Assembly: GCA_936432065.2 (NCBI GenBank)
Contig: OW386289.2
Coordinates: 136,450,015-136,514,014 of the forward strand
Length of the DNA stretch: 64,000 nucleotides
Direction of reading: 5' to 3'
From: Rutpela maculata
Lineage: Eukaryota > Arthropoda > Insecta > Coleoptera > Cerambycidae
Shown here: piece after piece, positions 21,485 through 32,583 of the stretch
Layout: every line of letters starts with the position of its first letter
Numbering within the stretch: the stretch's first letter is position 1
Made by a program: the position numbers and the translations under genes
The notes under the pieces: generated by a model
Databases searched by the model: none
Told to the model about the DNA's origin: nothing
What the model saw: the letters and a program-made list of their open reading frames with translations, nothing else

Positions 21485-22915
21485 AACCCCATGAGTGACA
21501 CCTACGAAATAAATCTATATTATTTAGCACTAATATAATTATCGTGTGTAAAAATTACTTCAAGGTCAGATTGGTGGAAGATGCTTAAAAATATAAATCT
21601 AGGCAATGAACACAGGTACACAAAAAAAATTAAGTGCGAAGACCTAGACCACTTAATTCCTACACATTTGGAAGCTCATAATCGAAGAAATATACTACTA
21701 CTTTTAGCTTTGCTCTCAATTATTTTTTCTTTTGCTTAAGAAATATTGATTTTATTAGGCCATTTTAATTAATCCACAGTAATATCTCCTCAGGAAGGAA
21801 CACTAGCGAAAAATGTATCGGACAAAAGTTGTTCCTTTCACAGGGGGACATCTTTTGGCAGAACAATTTTCCACCTCCCATTCCTGATGAGCGGGGGGTG
21901 GGGCTAACTTTTGAATTTTTAATAGCACCCTATGTTTTTTATCGCGTATTCTGATTCTACGGAAGAAAATAGATAACTTTTGTACCAATCATTTTTTTTA
22001 TGATAATACTGTAGAGCGATGCAGCTAATGACCAAGATGTCGGTGCCGCAGAAAAAAAGAAAAAAAAAAGAAAACTATATAACTGAGGAGTTGGCTTGTA
22101 GTTGACAGTGACCTTTGTTGATTCTCCATTTGTCATTTTACTGTTCAACATCATATCCTACTTCATTGTTAATAACTATTGTAATGCTAACACTTGATAC
22201 TTACGAAATTTTTTTTAAAAGTCGAATTAGGCAGATTCATCAACGAATGGGCTAGTAGACAATAACGAAAATGACAAAATTAATAATATAGCATTATAGT
22301 ATGACTCTCCAATATGTTAGAAATATAGTTTTAAGGTAATTTTACCGACTATTATTACTCTATTATAAAATGAATATGCTTAAAATCAGAGTGGATATAA
22401 AATAAGGCAGTTTTCCGGATATCTCGTGACGTAATAACGTAATAACCTCTAAAACAGGAGCACTTTACATTTGTCAGTAACCAGCTACTTTGCCACATTT
22501 CTAAAAAAGAATGTGCACTACTGCATTGTCTGAAATAAATTTCAATATTAATTTTCAACACTGTTTCAAATACCCAGCAAGTAAATATTTTATATATTTT
22601 TAAGGCTGATTGATAACTTGCTAATGCAAAATTGTAATATTACAGAGGATTCCGTATAGCAGTACAGAATATCTTACATTATTTATCGAAACATGGCAAC
22701 GTAGCACTCGTTTCTCTATTCAAGCACAAATTAGAATCTACTGATTACATTATTACGTCATAGGCAATAGAGTAGCCAAAAAATTAGCGGCAATATCTAC
22801 TTCATGTTTTTTTAATATAAGGCATTGTTTAAAAAAATAAAATAAAATATACGGGTTAACTGTTTTTATGTGTAGATATTATTAAAATTAATTTTAAAAA
22901 AATGTATACTTGCCC
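21485..22915. other. Intergenic DNA inside the 4.86-kb element
   Basis: No gene recognised on either strand. Short open frames look random in composition. Confidence 0.4.
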
Positions 22916-22916
22916 A

Positions 22917-23176
22917 TTGGTATTCTGACATAAACTTTAATTCTAAGCAACTTTTCTTAGTGACAGTTTTTCATATCATCAGAATTGAACGTAGTTTACT
23001 CTTACATAACTTTCAGATTTTTTAATTTTCTGAACATCCTGTACATGACATGTTAACTTACTCCACGGATCCATACATTTAATAAAAGCAAAACTTTTGA
23101 TAAAGAATAAACTTTGCGGGTAAAATGAGAAATAGAAAAGTTTGCCCTCTTATCCACTCCAACTGTGGACATACTG
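22917..23176 (-). repeat. Right TIR of the 4.86-kb element
   Basis: Reverse complement of 18322-18559, ending actgtggacatactg and then TA. Confidence 0.7.
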
Positions 23177-23179
23177 TAA

Positions 23180-23748
23180 ACAAAAAAATAATATGTGTCT
23201 TTTTTAGCTATAAATAATTAAATCCCTTTTCGAACGCAATTATCATAAAACAATCAATTAGAAAGTTCGTCTAAGTCCTTTTGAAAACATCTAGCTATTA
23301 AGAAGTTTTTAACTGTACGAATTGGCAATTTAGCGAGCGATATCCTACATCGAGGGCAGACAATGAAACCTGCACGGTAGTTTGCGTGTTAGGTTGTCTT
23401 GTGGGGCCCAAGCAGACCCGGCGAGTGCCTCCCACGGGTGCTATAACACTGCGACCGTTGAGTGATAATTATAGGTCACGTGACGAGTAATTGTCATCAT
23501 TACTTCACTTAACGGTACTCCCCGCTTTCTTAATTCTTCTCCTCTAAGCGGTTTTATTTGTAAATTTGTGAACAGTATGATTTACACATCAAATCTTTGA
23601 CAAAAACCTAAAATCTTCATTTGCTAAATAATAATAATAATAACGTTTATTGTGGACAATAAAAAGTATACAAATGGGAGATAGGTTGGCATAGCCGCTC
23701 TTCCAGTTTCCCATGAGGAAATATATTTGTTAAGTAATTAGTTATAAA
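23180..23748. other. Intergenic, (ATA)n at 23628-23643
   Basis: No gene recognised. 23395-23445 is GC-rich but has no recognisable RNA structure. (ATA)n followed by cgtttattgtggac looks like the tail of an old minus-strand retroposon. Confidence 0.4.
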
Positions 23749-23749
23749 T

Positions 23750-23761
23750 AACTAGATACAG
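23750..23761. repeat. Left target-site duplication of 5S SINE
   Basis: aactagatacag, repeated exactly at 24146-24157. Confidence 0.85.
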
Positions 23762-24145
23762 GGGGCGAGCGTAGAGGTGACTTCAATGCGAATGTCAGTC
23801 GATATTTCGTTGAAGCAACGTCGAGCGCGGTTAGTACTTGGATGGGTGACCCATCTTGGGAAATACATCGTTCTTGTCCCACCTTCTAGCGGCTTGTATA
23901 TCAGTATATACGTGGAAGCTACGTAATTTCAGACGAGGATTACGTAGTGGATATACCATCCTTCGGATGGGATGTAAAGCAGGCGGTCCCTTGTCTATTA
24001 AATGTTAGGCAAGTAAAAGATCCCTACTCTTCTTAAGGGAAGAGGTTCAGCAAAATTTTCAGGTTGGGGGTAGCTCGTCTCCTAGCGTCGGTGATAGGCC
24101 CTGGTAGCGGAAATAGGCCGACGTTAAATACATAGATATAAAAAA
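23762..24145 (+). mobile_element. 5S rRNA-derived SINE, full length
   Basis: A short interspersed retroposon whose head derives from 5S rRNA. 23829-23852 reads GGTTAGTACTTGGATGGGTG plus ACC, identical to the conserved 5S rRNA internal-promoter region, and gaagcaacgtcgagcgc just upstream also fits 5S rRNA. The first ~50 bases are more diverged. The body (about 23900-24120) is unrelated to 5S and ends in an A-rich tail at 24135-24146. A perfect 12-bp duplication (aactagatacag) flanks it, showing LINE-type insertion. It would be transcribed by RNA polymerase III and mobilised by a partner LINE. A 5'-truncated inverted relative is at 38686-38906. Confidence 0.85.
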
Positions 24146-24157
24146 AACTAGATACAG
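24146..24157. repeat. Right target-site duplication of 5S SINE
   Basis: Exact copy of 23750-23761, after the A-rich tail. Confidence 0.85.
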
Positions 24158-24159
24158 TG

Positions 24160-24975
24160 TGTGTAATTGCCGATTAGGCATGTACATTCACGTAGCGCGA
24201 TAGATATGACAACACAGCAGAGCAAACTCGCCCGTCAGCAAAGCATTCCAGCTCTCAGTTATTTCATTTAAGCCAGCTGGTACACGCGATGTTGTAATTC
24301 TTACTCCCTATGCCTAGCCCGCCACTACACACACTGTATGTATGAAATGCATATAATTAATATTAAAATACTTATTAACAAATATTTTATAAGTGTACAT
24401 TAATTATAAAATTACACCAAATACGGTGAAATCGAGAAAACGGACATGGCTTGATGGCAGATATAAAGGACACCGAGGGTAATCAGAATTAGTCATAGAA
24501 AAAGCTAGTTGGGCCTTCGTTGCTGAAATACAAGGTGCTGTATGCATTTTTGCCAAAATATCTTTTGATTATTACTTTGTGAAGAAATGGAAAAATAAGT
24601 TCGTATTTGGTACATGTAACACACTTGTGATCCTGAATAAGTGCGTATATGACACAAAAATAGGTTCGGACCTGAAAAAAATATATTTTGGTTATTCTTC
24701 AGAGAAATAATTTTCCATTTTCCCAACTATTATCGCATTACCTATTTTATAGAATACCTTTTGTAATTGCTCTTTGTGTGTGTCTATCTCTCACATTGTA
24801 CTATGCAATTTTAAGTTATTTTGTGGAAATGTAATATCGAATGTACTGTCTTATTTGATCATACTGAGATGGTTCACTGCTCTACCTATATATTTATATT
24901 TAAAATAAATTTTGTTATTTTTAAATAATGACTTTTTTCTATTATTTTTTTGTCTCTACCATGTAGTAGAAAAGC
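24160..24975. other. Intergenic, nothing recognised
   Basis: No gene, RNA or repeat structure that I can support. Confidence 0.4.
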
Positions 24976-24976
24976 T

Positions 24977-25270
24977 TTGCTATATATTGTCCAAGAAGTA
25001 ATGTACAGCTTCTTTGAAGCTGATCCAGGCGGCTCTCTCCTTGTCAGTCATTGTGGAAATAAAGTTATCTCGCAGCATTTTACGTACCTGTGGCCCATCG
25101 AAGATACCTTCTTGTATTTTAGCATAATAGTCCGTGTAAAACGCGGGGTTTGACGCTCGGAATGCCCCCTTCATCGGGACCACTTGTATTTTATGTTTCT
25201 TGGTTCGCTGATTACGAAAATCGGGGTCCCGCGGCTCTAAAAATAGTGCCCTAAAAATGCCAAAAACCAC
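24977..25270 (-). pseudogene. Fragment of a conserved insect ORF of unknown function (part 1)
   Basis: A 96-codon minus-strand frame contains FLEPRDPDFRN, MKGAFRASNPAFYTDYYAKI, then QEGIFDGPQVRKMLRD and MTDKERAAWISFKEAVHYFL. It resembles the middle of an ORF repeated many times in arthropod and other animal genomes, in which this part is followed by an 'HSHLDFF...GERFHQDI...RYQGRW' part. That following part occurs at 27132-27370 but on the opposite strand. The role of the family is unknown to me; its multiplicity and lack of introns suggest a mobile-element origin. It ends at a stop just after FLDNI. Confidence 0.6.
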
Positions 25271-25274
25271 CCCT

Positions 25275-25588
25275 TTTGGGTTTTTTTTCGCGGTAATGTA
25301 AATAATACTATAAAATAATGTTATGAATGTGCTAATTGTAATAATATTTTGCTAGTTCAGTATGTTCATCTAAAATAAGGACAAATTTTATGCGGAGGGG
25401 GTAAAACTGACTAAATTGACGTAAAATGGAAAAATTATGGAATTTTATTTCACTTTTTGATTCGAGTTTAGATGAATGAATTAATGTCTCCGAAACTATT
25501 CCCCCGACATAAATATAAACCCTAAACAAATTCACTCCCAGTTTATAAGCTTGATTTTTGATTTCCACCATTTTTTCGCTGGAACTAA
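25275..25588. other. Intergenic, nothing recognised
   Basis: AT-rich spacer between the part-1 ORF fragment and repeat family X. Confidence 0.4.
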
Positions 25589-25589
25589 T

Positions 25590-26230
25590 ATTTATTAAGA
25601 TATTTGCAAAGAAACAAAAATTTTACGCGTTTTCGAAAATTCCTTTAATGTTTAAAACGAAATGTTTTTTTAAAGCAGGTGTTGTAAACAAACGAAAAAA
25701 TTTGAGTGTCTAGGTCCTGCTATATGTAAACGAAAAGCAGTATTTGAGAATTATATGTTTTTAATTACCGACTACTTACAGTAACAAAATGGTGACGTTT
25801 TCCTTATTTTTTATGTTGTAGAAACCATTTCAAAGCTTAATTAATCATCTTTTATTTTGGTTGTTAGTATTTTTTATGTAAATGCCATAGTTTCTGAGAT
25901 ATTTAAACTAAAACTACGTCTTATAAACGTTCAGACGCCATCTTTATACTTCCATCCGAAACAATTAATTCTACAGAATTAGAAGAAAATGAAATTCAAC
26001 CTCAGTTTAGCAGCCTTCTTATTTTAGCATTTTTTTCATTAATGCAATACTTTTCGAGTTATTTGATGAAAATAGTTTTGAAATACCTGTATTTTCAAGC
26101 AAAAATCACAATTTTCTAATCGTTATGACAAAAACTATTAATTTGAATGAAAAGTTGCATAGTTTCTTTTCTTCTCTATAAATTAGCAAGCCCCCGCATA
26201 ACATAGAAATTTCCCTTTGGTGCTATTACT
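25590..26230. repeat. Repeat family X, composite of opposite orientations
   Basis: 25740-25960 is an inverted match to the 31.3-31.7-kb X monomers (inverted tcaccattttgttactgtaa box, inverted gcgtctgaacgtttata-like box). 25960-26220 is a direct match to 32090-32350, sharing aatacttttcgagttatttg and the aaattagcaagc-cccgca end. The family therefore contains a head-to-head junction. Confidence 0.6.
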
Positions 26231-26234
26231 AGTG

Positions 26235-26525
26235 CTGGTACTATTACTACTGGTGCTGATACTATTAAATTATCAAAAAACGAAATCTAATTTATATGAT
26301 CGAAGTTAACATCTCTAGTTTTTGTATTAATATTTTTATATCATATTTTGTATCCAAATGTCAACACTAATTTGTTAAATAAATTATTTGGATAATTAAA
26401 ATGTTTACATTTTTCAGTGAGAACTTTGTTGCTTTCTTACTCAAATATTATTTCTCATACTAAATTCTCAAAGTAAATATCACTGTAAAAATCACTGGAA
26501 AAATTAACACAAAACAAAAAAAAGT
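26235..26525. other. Intergenic, nothing recognised
   Basis: Contains a short ctattactactggtgctgata-like near-repeat at 26222-26265; otherwise unremarkable. Confidence 0.35.
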
Positions 26526-26529
26526 TCAT

Positions 26530-27125
26530 GTACTTTTTTACCGTATTTTGGGGCGCTGAAATCGAATCCGAGGTCAGAACTGTCACATGTCAATATTTTT
26601 ATGTAAACTTAAAACACAGCTTAGAAAAAGCCTGAAACCAGGCAAAAAATATATTGAGAGATTAGAGAGTTGACCCATGTTTTTACACCTACTTTGGGAC
26701 GCTGAAATCGAATCCGAGGTCAGAATTGTTACATGTCGTCAATATTTTCATGTAAGCTGAAAAACTGCTTAGAACAAGCCTGAAACCGGGTAAAAATTAA
26801 ATGGGGTGATCAAACGAGCTGACCCATGTTTTTATACGTGTGGAGCGCTCAAACCGAATTCGAGGTCAGAATTTTCTTATCATGTCAGGATTTTGACATA
26901 ACCTCAGACGAATCTCAAAAAACACCTCAAGAATGGTCAAAAATGCATTTAAAACCAAACCACTTACTACTTATATGAATTTTGGAACGCTGAAACTGAA
27001 TCTCAGGTCAAAATTCTCCCATCGTATCAGAATTTTGACATAACCTAAAAAAATTCATCATAAAACACCTCGAAGATAATTAAAAATGTATCGGAAGATT
27101 AAACGAGTTGAACCTTGTTTTTATA
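26530..27125 (+). repeat. Tandem array of ~145-bp units (four copies)
   Basis: Unit starts carrying gctgaaatcgaatccgaggt or close variants fall at 26554, 26701, about 26845 and 26989, then a partial fifth unit. Each unit has a taagctgaaaaactgcttag-like block, a cctgaaaccgggtaaaa-like block and a cccatgtttttatac-like end. Single or double inverted units recur at 27640, 32462 and 35920. Confidence 0.8.
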
Positions 27126-27131
27126 CAAAAA

Positions 27132-27370
27132 AAAAAAGAATGAATTTAAAATTATATTCCCTAGATTCTCATGTTGATTATTTGCTAGAAAATCTCGGAG
27201 ATTATAGCGAGGAGCAAGGTGAACGTTTCCACGAAGATATAAGAAAGATGGAGCTACGCTACCAAGGAAAATGGGACGTAAATATGATGACCCATTACTG
27301 CTGGATGCTTGCTAGAGAGTGGCAAGAAATGGAAGAGAAACCCACTGCACTTTTGAATCAAAACGAGTAG
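27132..27370 (+). pseudogene. Fragment of the same conserved insect ORF (part 2)
   Basis: From about codon 16 of the open frame starting at 27086, the sequence reads NLKLYSLDSHVDYLLENLGD, then YSEEQGERFHEDIRKMELRY and QGKWDVNMMTHYCWMLARE. This is the C-terminal 'HSHLDFF...GERFHQDI...RYQGKW' part of the family seen at 24977-25270. The N-terminal codons of the frame are read-through of the 145-bp array. It sits between a direct array on its left and an inverted unit on its right. The two parts point in opposite directions 1.9 kb apart, so they are either an internal inversion of one copy or two separate copies. Confidence 0.65.
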
Positions 27371-27639
27371 GATATTACAGGAAGAAGTAAAGAGCGATTT
27401 TTTTACGAATTCTCAAGGGTCGAGATTTTCTCGACCTTGAAGTTAGTCTTCACATGTTTTTTGAAACTGCGTCAAATTGTGAACGTTTCAACGTGTGAAT
27501 TCCATTTTGACATATATTTAATTTTAATGACTAAAAATACGTGCTGGTACGTGCTGGTACGTGCTTGCTCATTTAATTTTTTTCTATTTTACCTGTGCAC
27601 GCATTTTTGACCATTTTTGAGCTGTTTTTTGATAATTTT

Positions 27640-27745
27640 CTGAGGCTGTTAAAATCCCGACATGATAAAAAAAATTCTGACCTCGAATTCGGTTTCAGCG
27701 CTCCAAAATACGTATAAAAACATGGGTAAACTCGTTTAATAGCAC
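27640..27745 (-). repeat. Inverted unit of the 145-bp family
   Basis: Reverse complement of the unit at 26554-26701, with ctgacctcgaattcggtttc, then agcgctccaaaatacgtata and gggtaaactcgttta. Confidence 0.7.
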
Positions 27746-27749
27746 AGTC

Positions 27750-28230
27750 TAGAGGTAAAAAATATGCAAAACTTCGGAATAATGTCATATTGAACGGATT
27801 TCGTTCATTTTTGGCAGTATGATAGTAAATGCTTCACAGAAAAGTTTCTATATTGTGCGGGGGCTTGCTAATTTATAGGAGGTGGATGCCACCCTTTCTA
27901 AAGGGGGTGTCGCTTAAAAAATATGTATATTTATTGGGGCTGAAATAGAATCAAATTCTAAGAAGAAAAGGTTCCATGCAATTTTTCATATAAATTGGTA
28001 GTTTTTAAGTTATAACGACTTCAAAATTGCGATTTTAGCTTAAAAACAAGGTATTTCCAAACGACTTTCGTCAAGATATCTCGAAAAGTATTACTTTATC
28101 GAAAAAATGTTACAGACCAATTACAGAAAGTACAAACTGGGAATTAATTATATTTTTTGTTTATTGATGTAGGATTAATAATTTTGGAGATATTTAAGTT
28201 TACATTTGGCATCCAAGTGTTCCCAAGCAG
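27750..28230 (-). repeat. Repeat family X, inverted copy
   Basis: Close reverse complement of 31985-32455. Shared blocks include ttttggcagtatgatagtaa, cacagaaaagtttctatatt, the gcgggggcttgctaatttat block and gaccaattacagaaagtaca. Confidence 0.8.
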
Positions 28231-28239
28231 CATTCAAAG

Positions 28240-29175
28240 TGATGGGAACTGGCATCTGAGGCATCGGAACTTTAATATAGTAGGAATGACATAACTGTTA
28301 CTAATTTTGCGACTTCAGGATAATATTCACTTTGTGGTATGCATTTGTAGTGACAATTATGTAGATTCTACTGAATTTAGCCATTGTATAGTTATAACAC
28401 TTTCAAGTAACTGCTGGAGAATCTGCAACGTCGCGGATACTACTCTGCATTACTTTGAAGCATCCTCAACTGCAAAGTGAAAATTGGTAGTAATGCCGAC
28501 TGCACATCTTTACCAGAGGGCCACTTCAAAGTAACGATAACTTCAAGTGTGCAATTTAAAGCCTCCGGTACGTTGTTGGGAAATTTTCTGGAACTTCAAA
28601 GTTGTCTAACTTATTAGTGACATCTCGAGTAAAAATGAGGTTATTTCTACGAACATAGGGGCTTTGAAGTTATTTTTACTACTCCCCACTAATTGAAAAT
28701 GACTTAAAAGTTACATATACCTTGAAAATCTACTTTAAAGTAATATTAACTTTTAAGACAATTTATATAATTATTGGGATTGAATAAAATGGCGGCATCT
28801 GAAATGCTCAGTAAAAGCGAAATAAAGTTTATCGGCAATCCACACAAGGAGAAAAGTAATCGAAAACTATAACAGTCTGCAGTGATATTAGTGATACTGT
28901 GTACTGTGTACTGCACGAAAGTTACAACTTGTCTTTAAAACACAGATTGACCCATAGTTCAGTTAGTGATCCACTGAGCATATTAAATGAATTTGCCCAT
29001 TAAAAACTCCAAATTTAATAAATATTGTGTCGATGGGGAACGGACAATTTCGGTATAAACGGCATAAGACATTGTTTGTGTACAATAAATTGAACTGAAT
29101 ATATATACAAAAAAAAATAGCAAAAAAACTATATTTCTTTTCTAGAATATCTCAAAGTTATCAGTGACGACAAAA
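28240..29175. other. Intergenic; one short ATG frame
   Basis: No gene recognised. 28789-28872 is a 27-codon frame (starts MAASEMLSKSEIKF) with a good start context, but nothing supports it as a gene. Confidence 0.35.
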
Positions 29176-29179
29176 ATAA

Positions 29180-29827
29180 CAGTTTACACCATTATCCAAC
29201 CTCTTTCGATTACTGTGCCAGTCTATTATATTCCTTCGATTTAAATAAAATAACTTCCCTTCAAAAACTACAGAACAGAGAAATGAGAGTGATTTTGAAA
29301 TGCAGCCGATATACCTCAATCCAACATATGATTTCTTCTCTTCAGTGGCTGCCTGCAAAAGATAGATTGCTTTCCATGGCTATGGTATTTATTTTCAAAA
29401 TTTTAAATAACTTAATACCCAAGTATTTAAATAAGTTTATATTTTATGCGAACCAAATATGTCAACACCACACAAGAAATAACAACAAATTTTATATACC
29501 AAGGCAAAATCTAAGTCAAACTAGGAAAATTATGTTATATAAAGGCCTCGATCAACATAGCAAGTTGCCAGAGGATAAAAGGAATCTATCTCTCTATCTG
29601 TATTCAAACGTAAAATTGTAAGCTACATAAAGTCGATTGATTAACTCCACTTGTCTTATATAGGTATTTTCTCCTCGTTATTTTTTAATTTATTTGTATA
29701 TGTATTAGTCTGAGTGTGTAAGTGCCTGTATTATTTATTTATGTATAAATTATGATTCTTTGTAATTACATTAGAAAAGTGAATTTGTATATTAGGATTT
29801 TCCTATTCAAATAAATACTTACTTACT
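29180..29827 (+). pseudogene. 5'-truncated LINE: RT C-terminus and 3' UTR
   Basis: From about 29190 the frame reads FDYCASLLYSFD, then LQKLQNREMRVILKCSRYTS and SLQWLPAKDRLLSMAMVFIF, with SKLPEDKR near the end. This is the thumb/C-terminal region of a Jockey/CR1-type non-LTR reverse transcriptase; the LQN-R-MRVIL, SLQWL and R-MVFIFK blocks are typical. Catalytic motifs are missing. The 3' UTR ends at about 29827 in aaataaatacttacttac. One stretch before 29283 is in frame with the 112-codon open frame, so the remnant begins before its first Met. Confidence 0.8.
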
Positions 29828-29831
29828 ATTT

Positions 29832-31085
29832 TTTGAATGAAATTAAATGTAAACTGATCACTAAAATATGAAAACTGTATTTTTTCCATTATTATTATTA
29901 CACACCTTACATTAATAAATATATTTACAAGACATACATTGTACATCATTTTCAGTAAATAAACAAATATTTTATTTGCACAAATTTATTAACAACTTAA
30001 TTAATATCAGATAATAAAAAGCACTTGGTAAAAATATAATAATTGTTATATTTAATCCACATTCGTGTCCTTGTCCACATCACACACAGTGACACTTTAA
30101 CAGTTATTACCGTGTTGCCAATTAAAAAAAAAATTACCTATCTCGTATCTGCCAATTGTACCAACATGAAAATAAGTTGATAGCAATAGTTACCAAGATC
30201 TTATACCGTCATTGTTCCCATTTGCTACATCTAGGTAAATATAACCACACAGTGAAATTGTTGTAGTTCCCGTCACCACTTTTAAAGTAGCAACAACTAT
30301 AACGTTGGTGGCATCTGCTACTTTACAGTAAATGCAACTTGTAGGGAAATAATTTTGGTTTTTGCAACCTCTGAGTTACTGCAATTAAAATCGCCATTTT
30401 TCTGTTGTTGAATGAAGACGCCATATTGACACAGATAAAAATATAATTCAATAAAAAATTTCTTTTTATTATGGTCATTTACCAAATGTTTTCTAAATAG
30501 ATTACTACTTTATAATATATAAAATTAAAAAATAAACGTTTTCCATAAAAAATTTTGCAGTTTTGCTTGTACACATAATTTTTGCAAAAAAATTTTTTTC
30601 CGAAAAAACCATTTCCTCGAGGGGGCGTCTTTTTTATCGAAGCATCATGATAACATTTTACTGAAAACAAGTGGTGGTTTTAATATACACACCTAGGGTA
30701 AATGCAAAACATCATGATTTATAATATATGCTTATGCATGTTGTATATAATCACCTTAACTTGGACCTTGGACATATCATGTGCTCAAACTCAGTGTCAT
30801 TAATTTGCTATTCGAATAACAGAGAGCCAAATGTATAGTTTGCGCTCTCATTTCGGTCAGCTGAGCTGTTCCAAAAGTTAGTCAGTTCTACTACTTGGTT
30901 ACATCCCGTTTATGTAATAACCTAGTCCTCGACACGGTAACGGTAGAAGTACCGGAATAGTAACTTGCTACGTAATTATTATTCCCCATTTTGGTGAATG
31001 CTTAGTAGAAGGATGGTTCCCCTTACGTAACAATCCTTAGTTCCGGAAACCTTTAAAGTTCCACTAATGGTAACTACTACGTAGA
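29832..31085. other. Intergenic, nothing coding recognised
   Basis: 30840-31085 has repeated gtaac/actact words but no clean tandem unit. No gene seen. Confidence 0.4.
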
Positions 31086-31089
31086 AACT

Positions 31090-32455
31090 ACTAAAATTGC
31101 TGCTTGAGTTTTAAGATAATTATCTAGAGTGAGAGTTAAATATCTCAGAAACTGTGACACCTCCGTTAAGGATGCTAATAGGTAGGTTGTTAATCAAGTT
31201 TTCAACTGTTTTTTTATTTGTTTATGTAGCATAAAAAACAAAGAAGTTATGACCGAAGCAATGTGCGTCTACACATTTTTTTAATAACAACTTCGCCATT
31301 TTGTTACTGTAATTAGCCAGTAATTAAAAAAAAGGAATTTCAAACACTGTTTCTCATTAATATATAGCATGACGTAGATGATCAAATTTTTTGGTTTGTA
31401 TACAGCACTTGCTTTAGAAAAAAATACAGTTTAAACTATAAAGGTATTTTCGATAAAACGTAATTTTTTTTTCCTTTTCCAAATATCTCAATAAATATTA
31501 GTTTTATTGAAAAATGGGTAGAGACCAAAAATAAAGCTCATAAACTAATAATGAATTTCTCTTGTTTATTTATTTACATAGATTTAATAGTTTCGGAGAT
31601 ATGAAAGTTTACAAATGGCGTCCGAACGTTTATAAGACGAAAAATGCAGTTTAAATGTTAAATATCTCAGAAATTGTGACACCTACGTCACGCATGCTAA
31701 GAAATGAAATTAAAGACAATTGATTGCGATTTCAAATTATTTTTTACTCGTTCCTGTAGCATAAGAAATAAAGAAGTTATACCGGAAAAATGTGCGTATT
31801 TATATTATTTTATATGAAAAGGTCGGCATTTTGTTACTCTAATTAGCCAGTAATTTTAAAAAAATTTCTCAAACACAGTTTTTCATTAAGATATGGCATT
31901 ACCTAGATGCTCAAATGTTTTTGCTCATTTAAAGCACTTGCTTTAGATAAAAATGCATTTTAAACTTTAAAGGTAATTTCGAAACACTTGGATACCAAAT
32001 ATAAACTTAAATATCTCCGAAATTATTAATCCTACATCAATAAACAAAAAATATAATTAATTCCCAGTTTGTACTTTCTGTAATTGGTCTGTAACATTTT
32101 TTCGATAAAGTAATACTTTTCGAACTACTTGACGAAAGCCGTTTGGAAATACCTTTTTTTTAAGTTAAAATCGCAATTTTGAAGTCGTTATAACTTAAAA
32201 ACCATAATTTATGTGAAAAATTGCATAGAACCTTTTCTTCTTAAAATTTGATTCTATTTCAGCTCCAACAAACATATATATTTTTTAAGTGCCACCCCCT
32301 GAGAGGAGGTGGCATCCACCCCCTATAAATTAGCAAGCCGCCGCACAATATAGAAACTTTTCTGTGAAACTTTTACTATTATACTGCCAAAAATGAACGA
32401 AATCCGTTCAATATGACATTATTCCGAAGTTAAAACCTCTAGTTACTGTACTATA
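31090..32455 (+). repeat. Repeat family X, longest copy
   Basis: Two tandem monomers (tcgccatttt at 31292, tcggcatttt at 31823, period about 531) run into a third module, 31985-32455, that matches 27750-28230 in reverse. The monomers share gaaattgtgacacct, cagcacttgctttagaaaaa and ggcgtccgaacgtttataag boxes. Confidence 0.75.
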
Positions 32456-32461
32456 ATCTTT

Positions 32462-32582
32462 CATTTTACTTTTTACCCGGTTTCAGGCTTGTTCTAAGCT
32501 GTTTTTTGAGCTTACATGACAATTCTGACCTCTGATTCGACTTCAGCGCCCCAAAATATGGGTCAACTCGTTTAATTTTTCC
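32462..32582 (-). repeat. 145-bp family unit, left of the LINE insertion
   Basis: One inverted unit with cccggtttcaggcttgttct and cttcagcgccccaaaatatg. It stops abruptly where the LINE starts and the family resumes at 35920. Confidence 0.75.
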
Positions 32583-32583
32583 A

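Larger units (their letters stand above)
18322..23176. mobile_element. TA-flanked 4.86-kb element with ~240-bp TIRs, no transposase seen
   Basis: The left end 18322-18559 and right end 22917-23176 are reverse complements at roughly 80% identity. Both begin CAGTrTrTCCACAGTT and both are bounded by TA (18320-18321 and 23177-23178). TA targets and CAGT-type ends suit the Tc1/mariner superfamily. Shared inner blocks include agtaagttaacatgtcatgt, acagg-tgttcagaaaatta and atgtaagagtaaactacg. The interior contains a tRNA-like scrap, a minisatellite and a CA microsatellite but no recognisable transposase, so it is non-autonomous, decayed, or two facing copies of a smaller element. Confidence 0.6.

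Noticed and set aside
23790..23875. Functional 5S rRNA gene
   Set aside because: Only the central 5S region matches well; the 5' and 3' stems are absent and it is part of a SINE with TSDs.
28789..28872. 27-codon small ORF with a good start context
   Set aside because: No conservation, context or motif to support translation.
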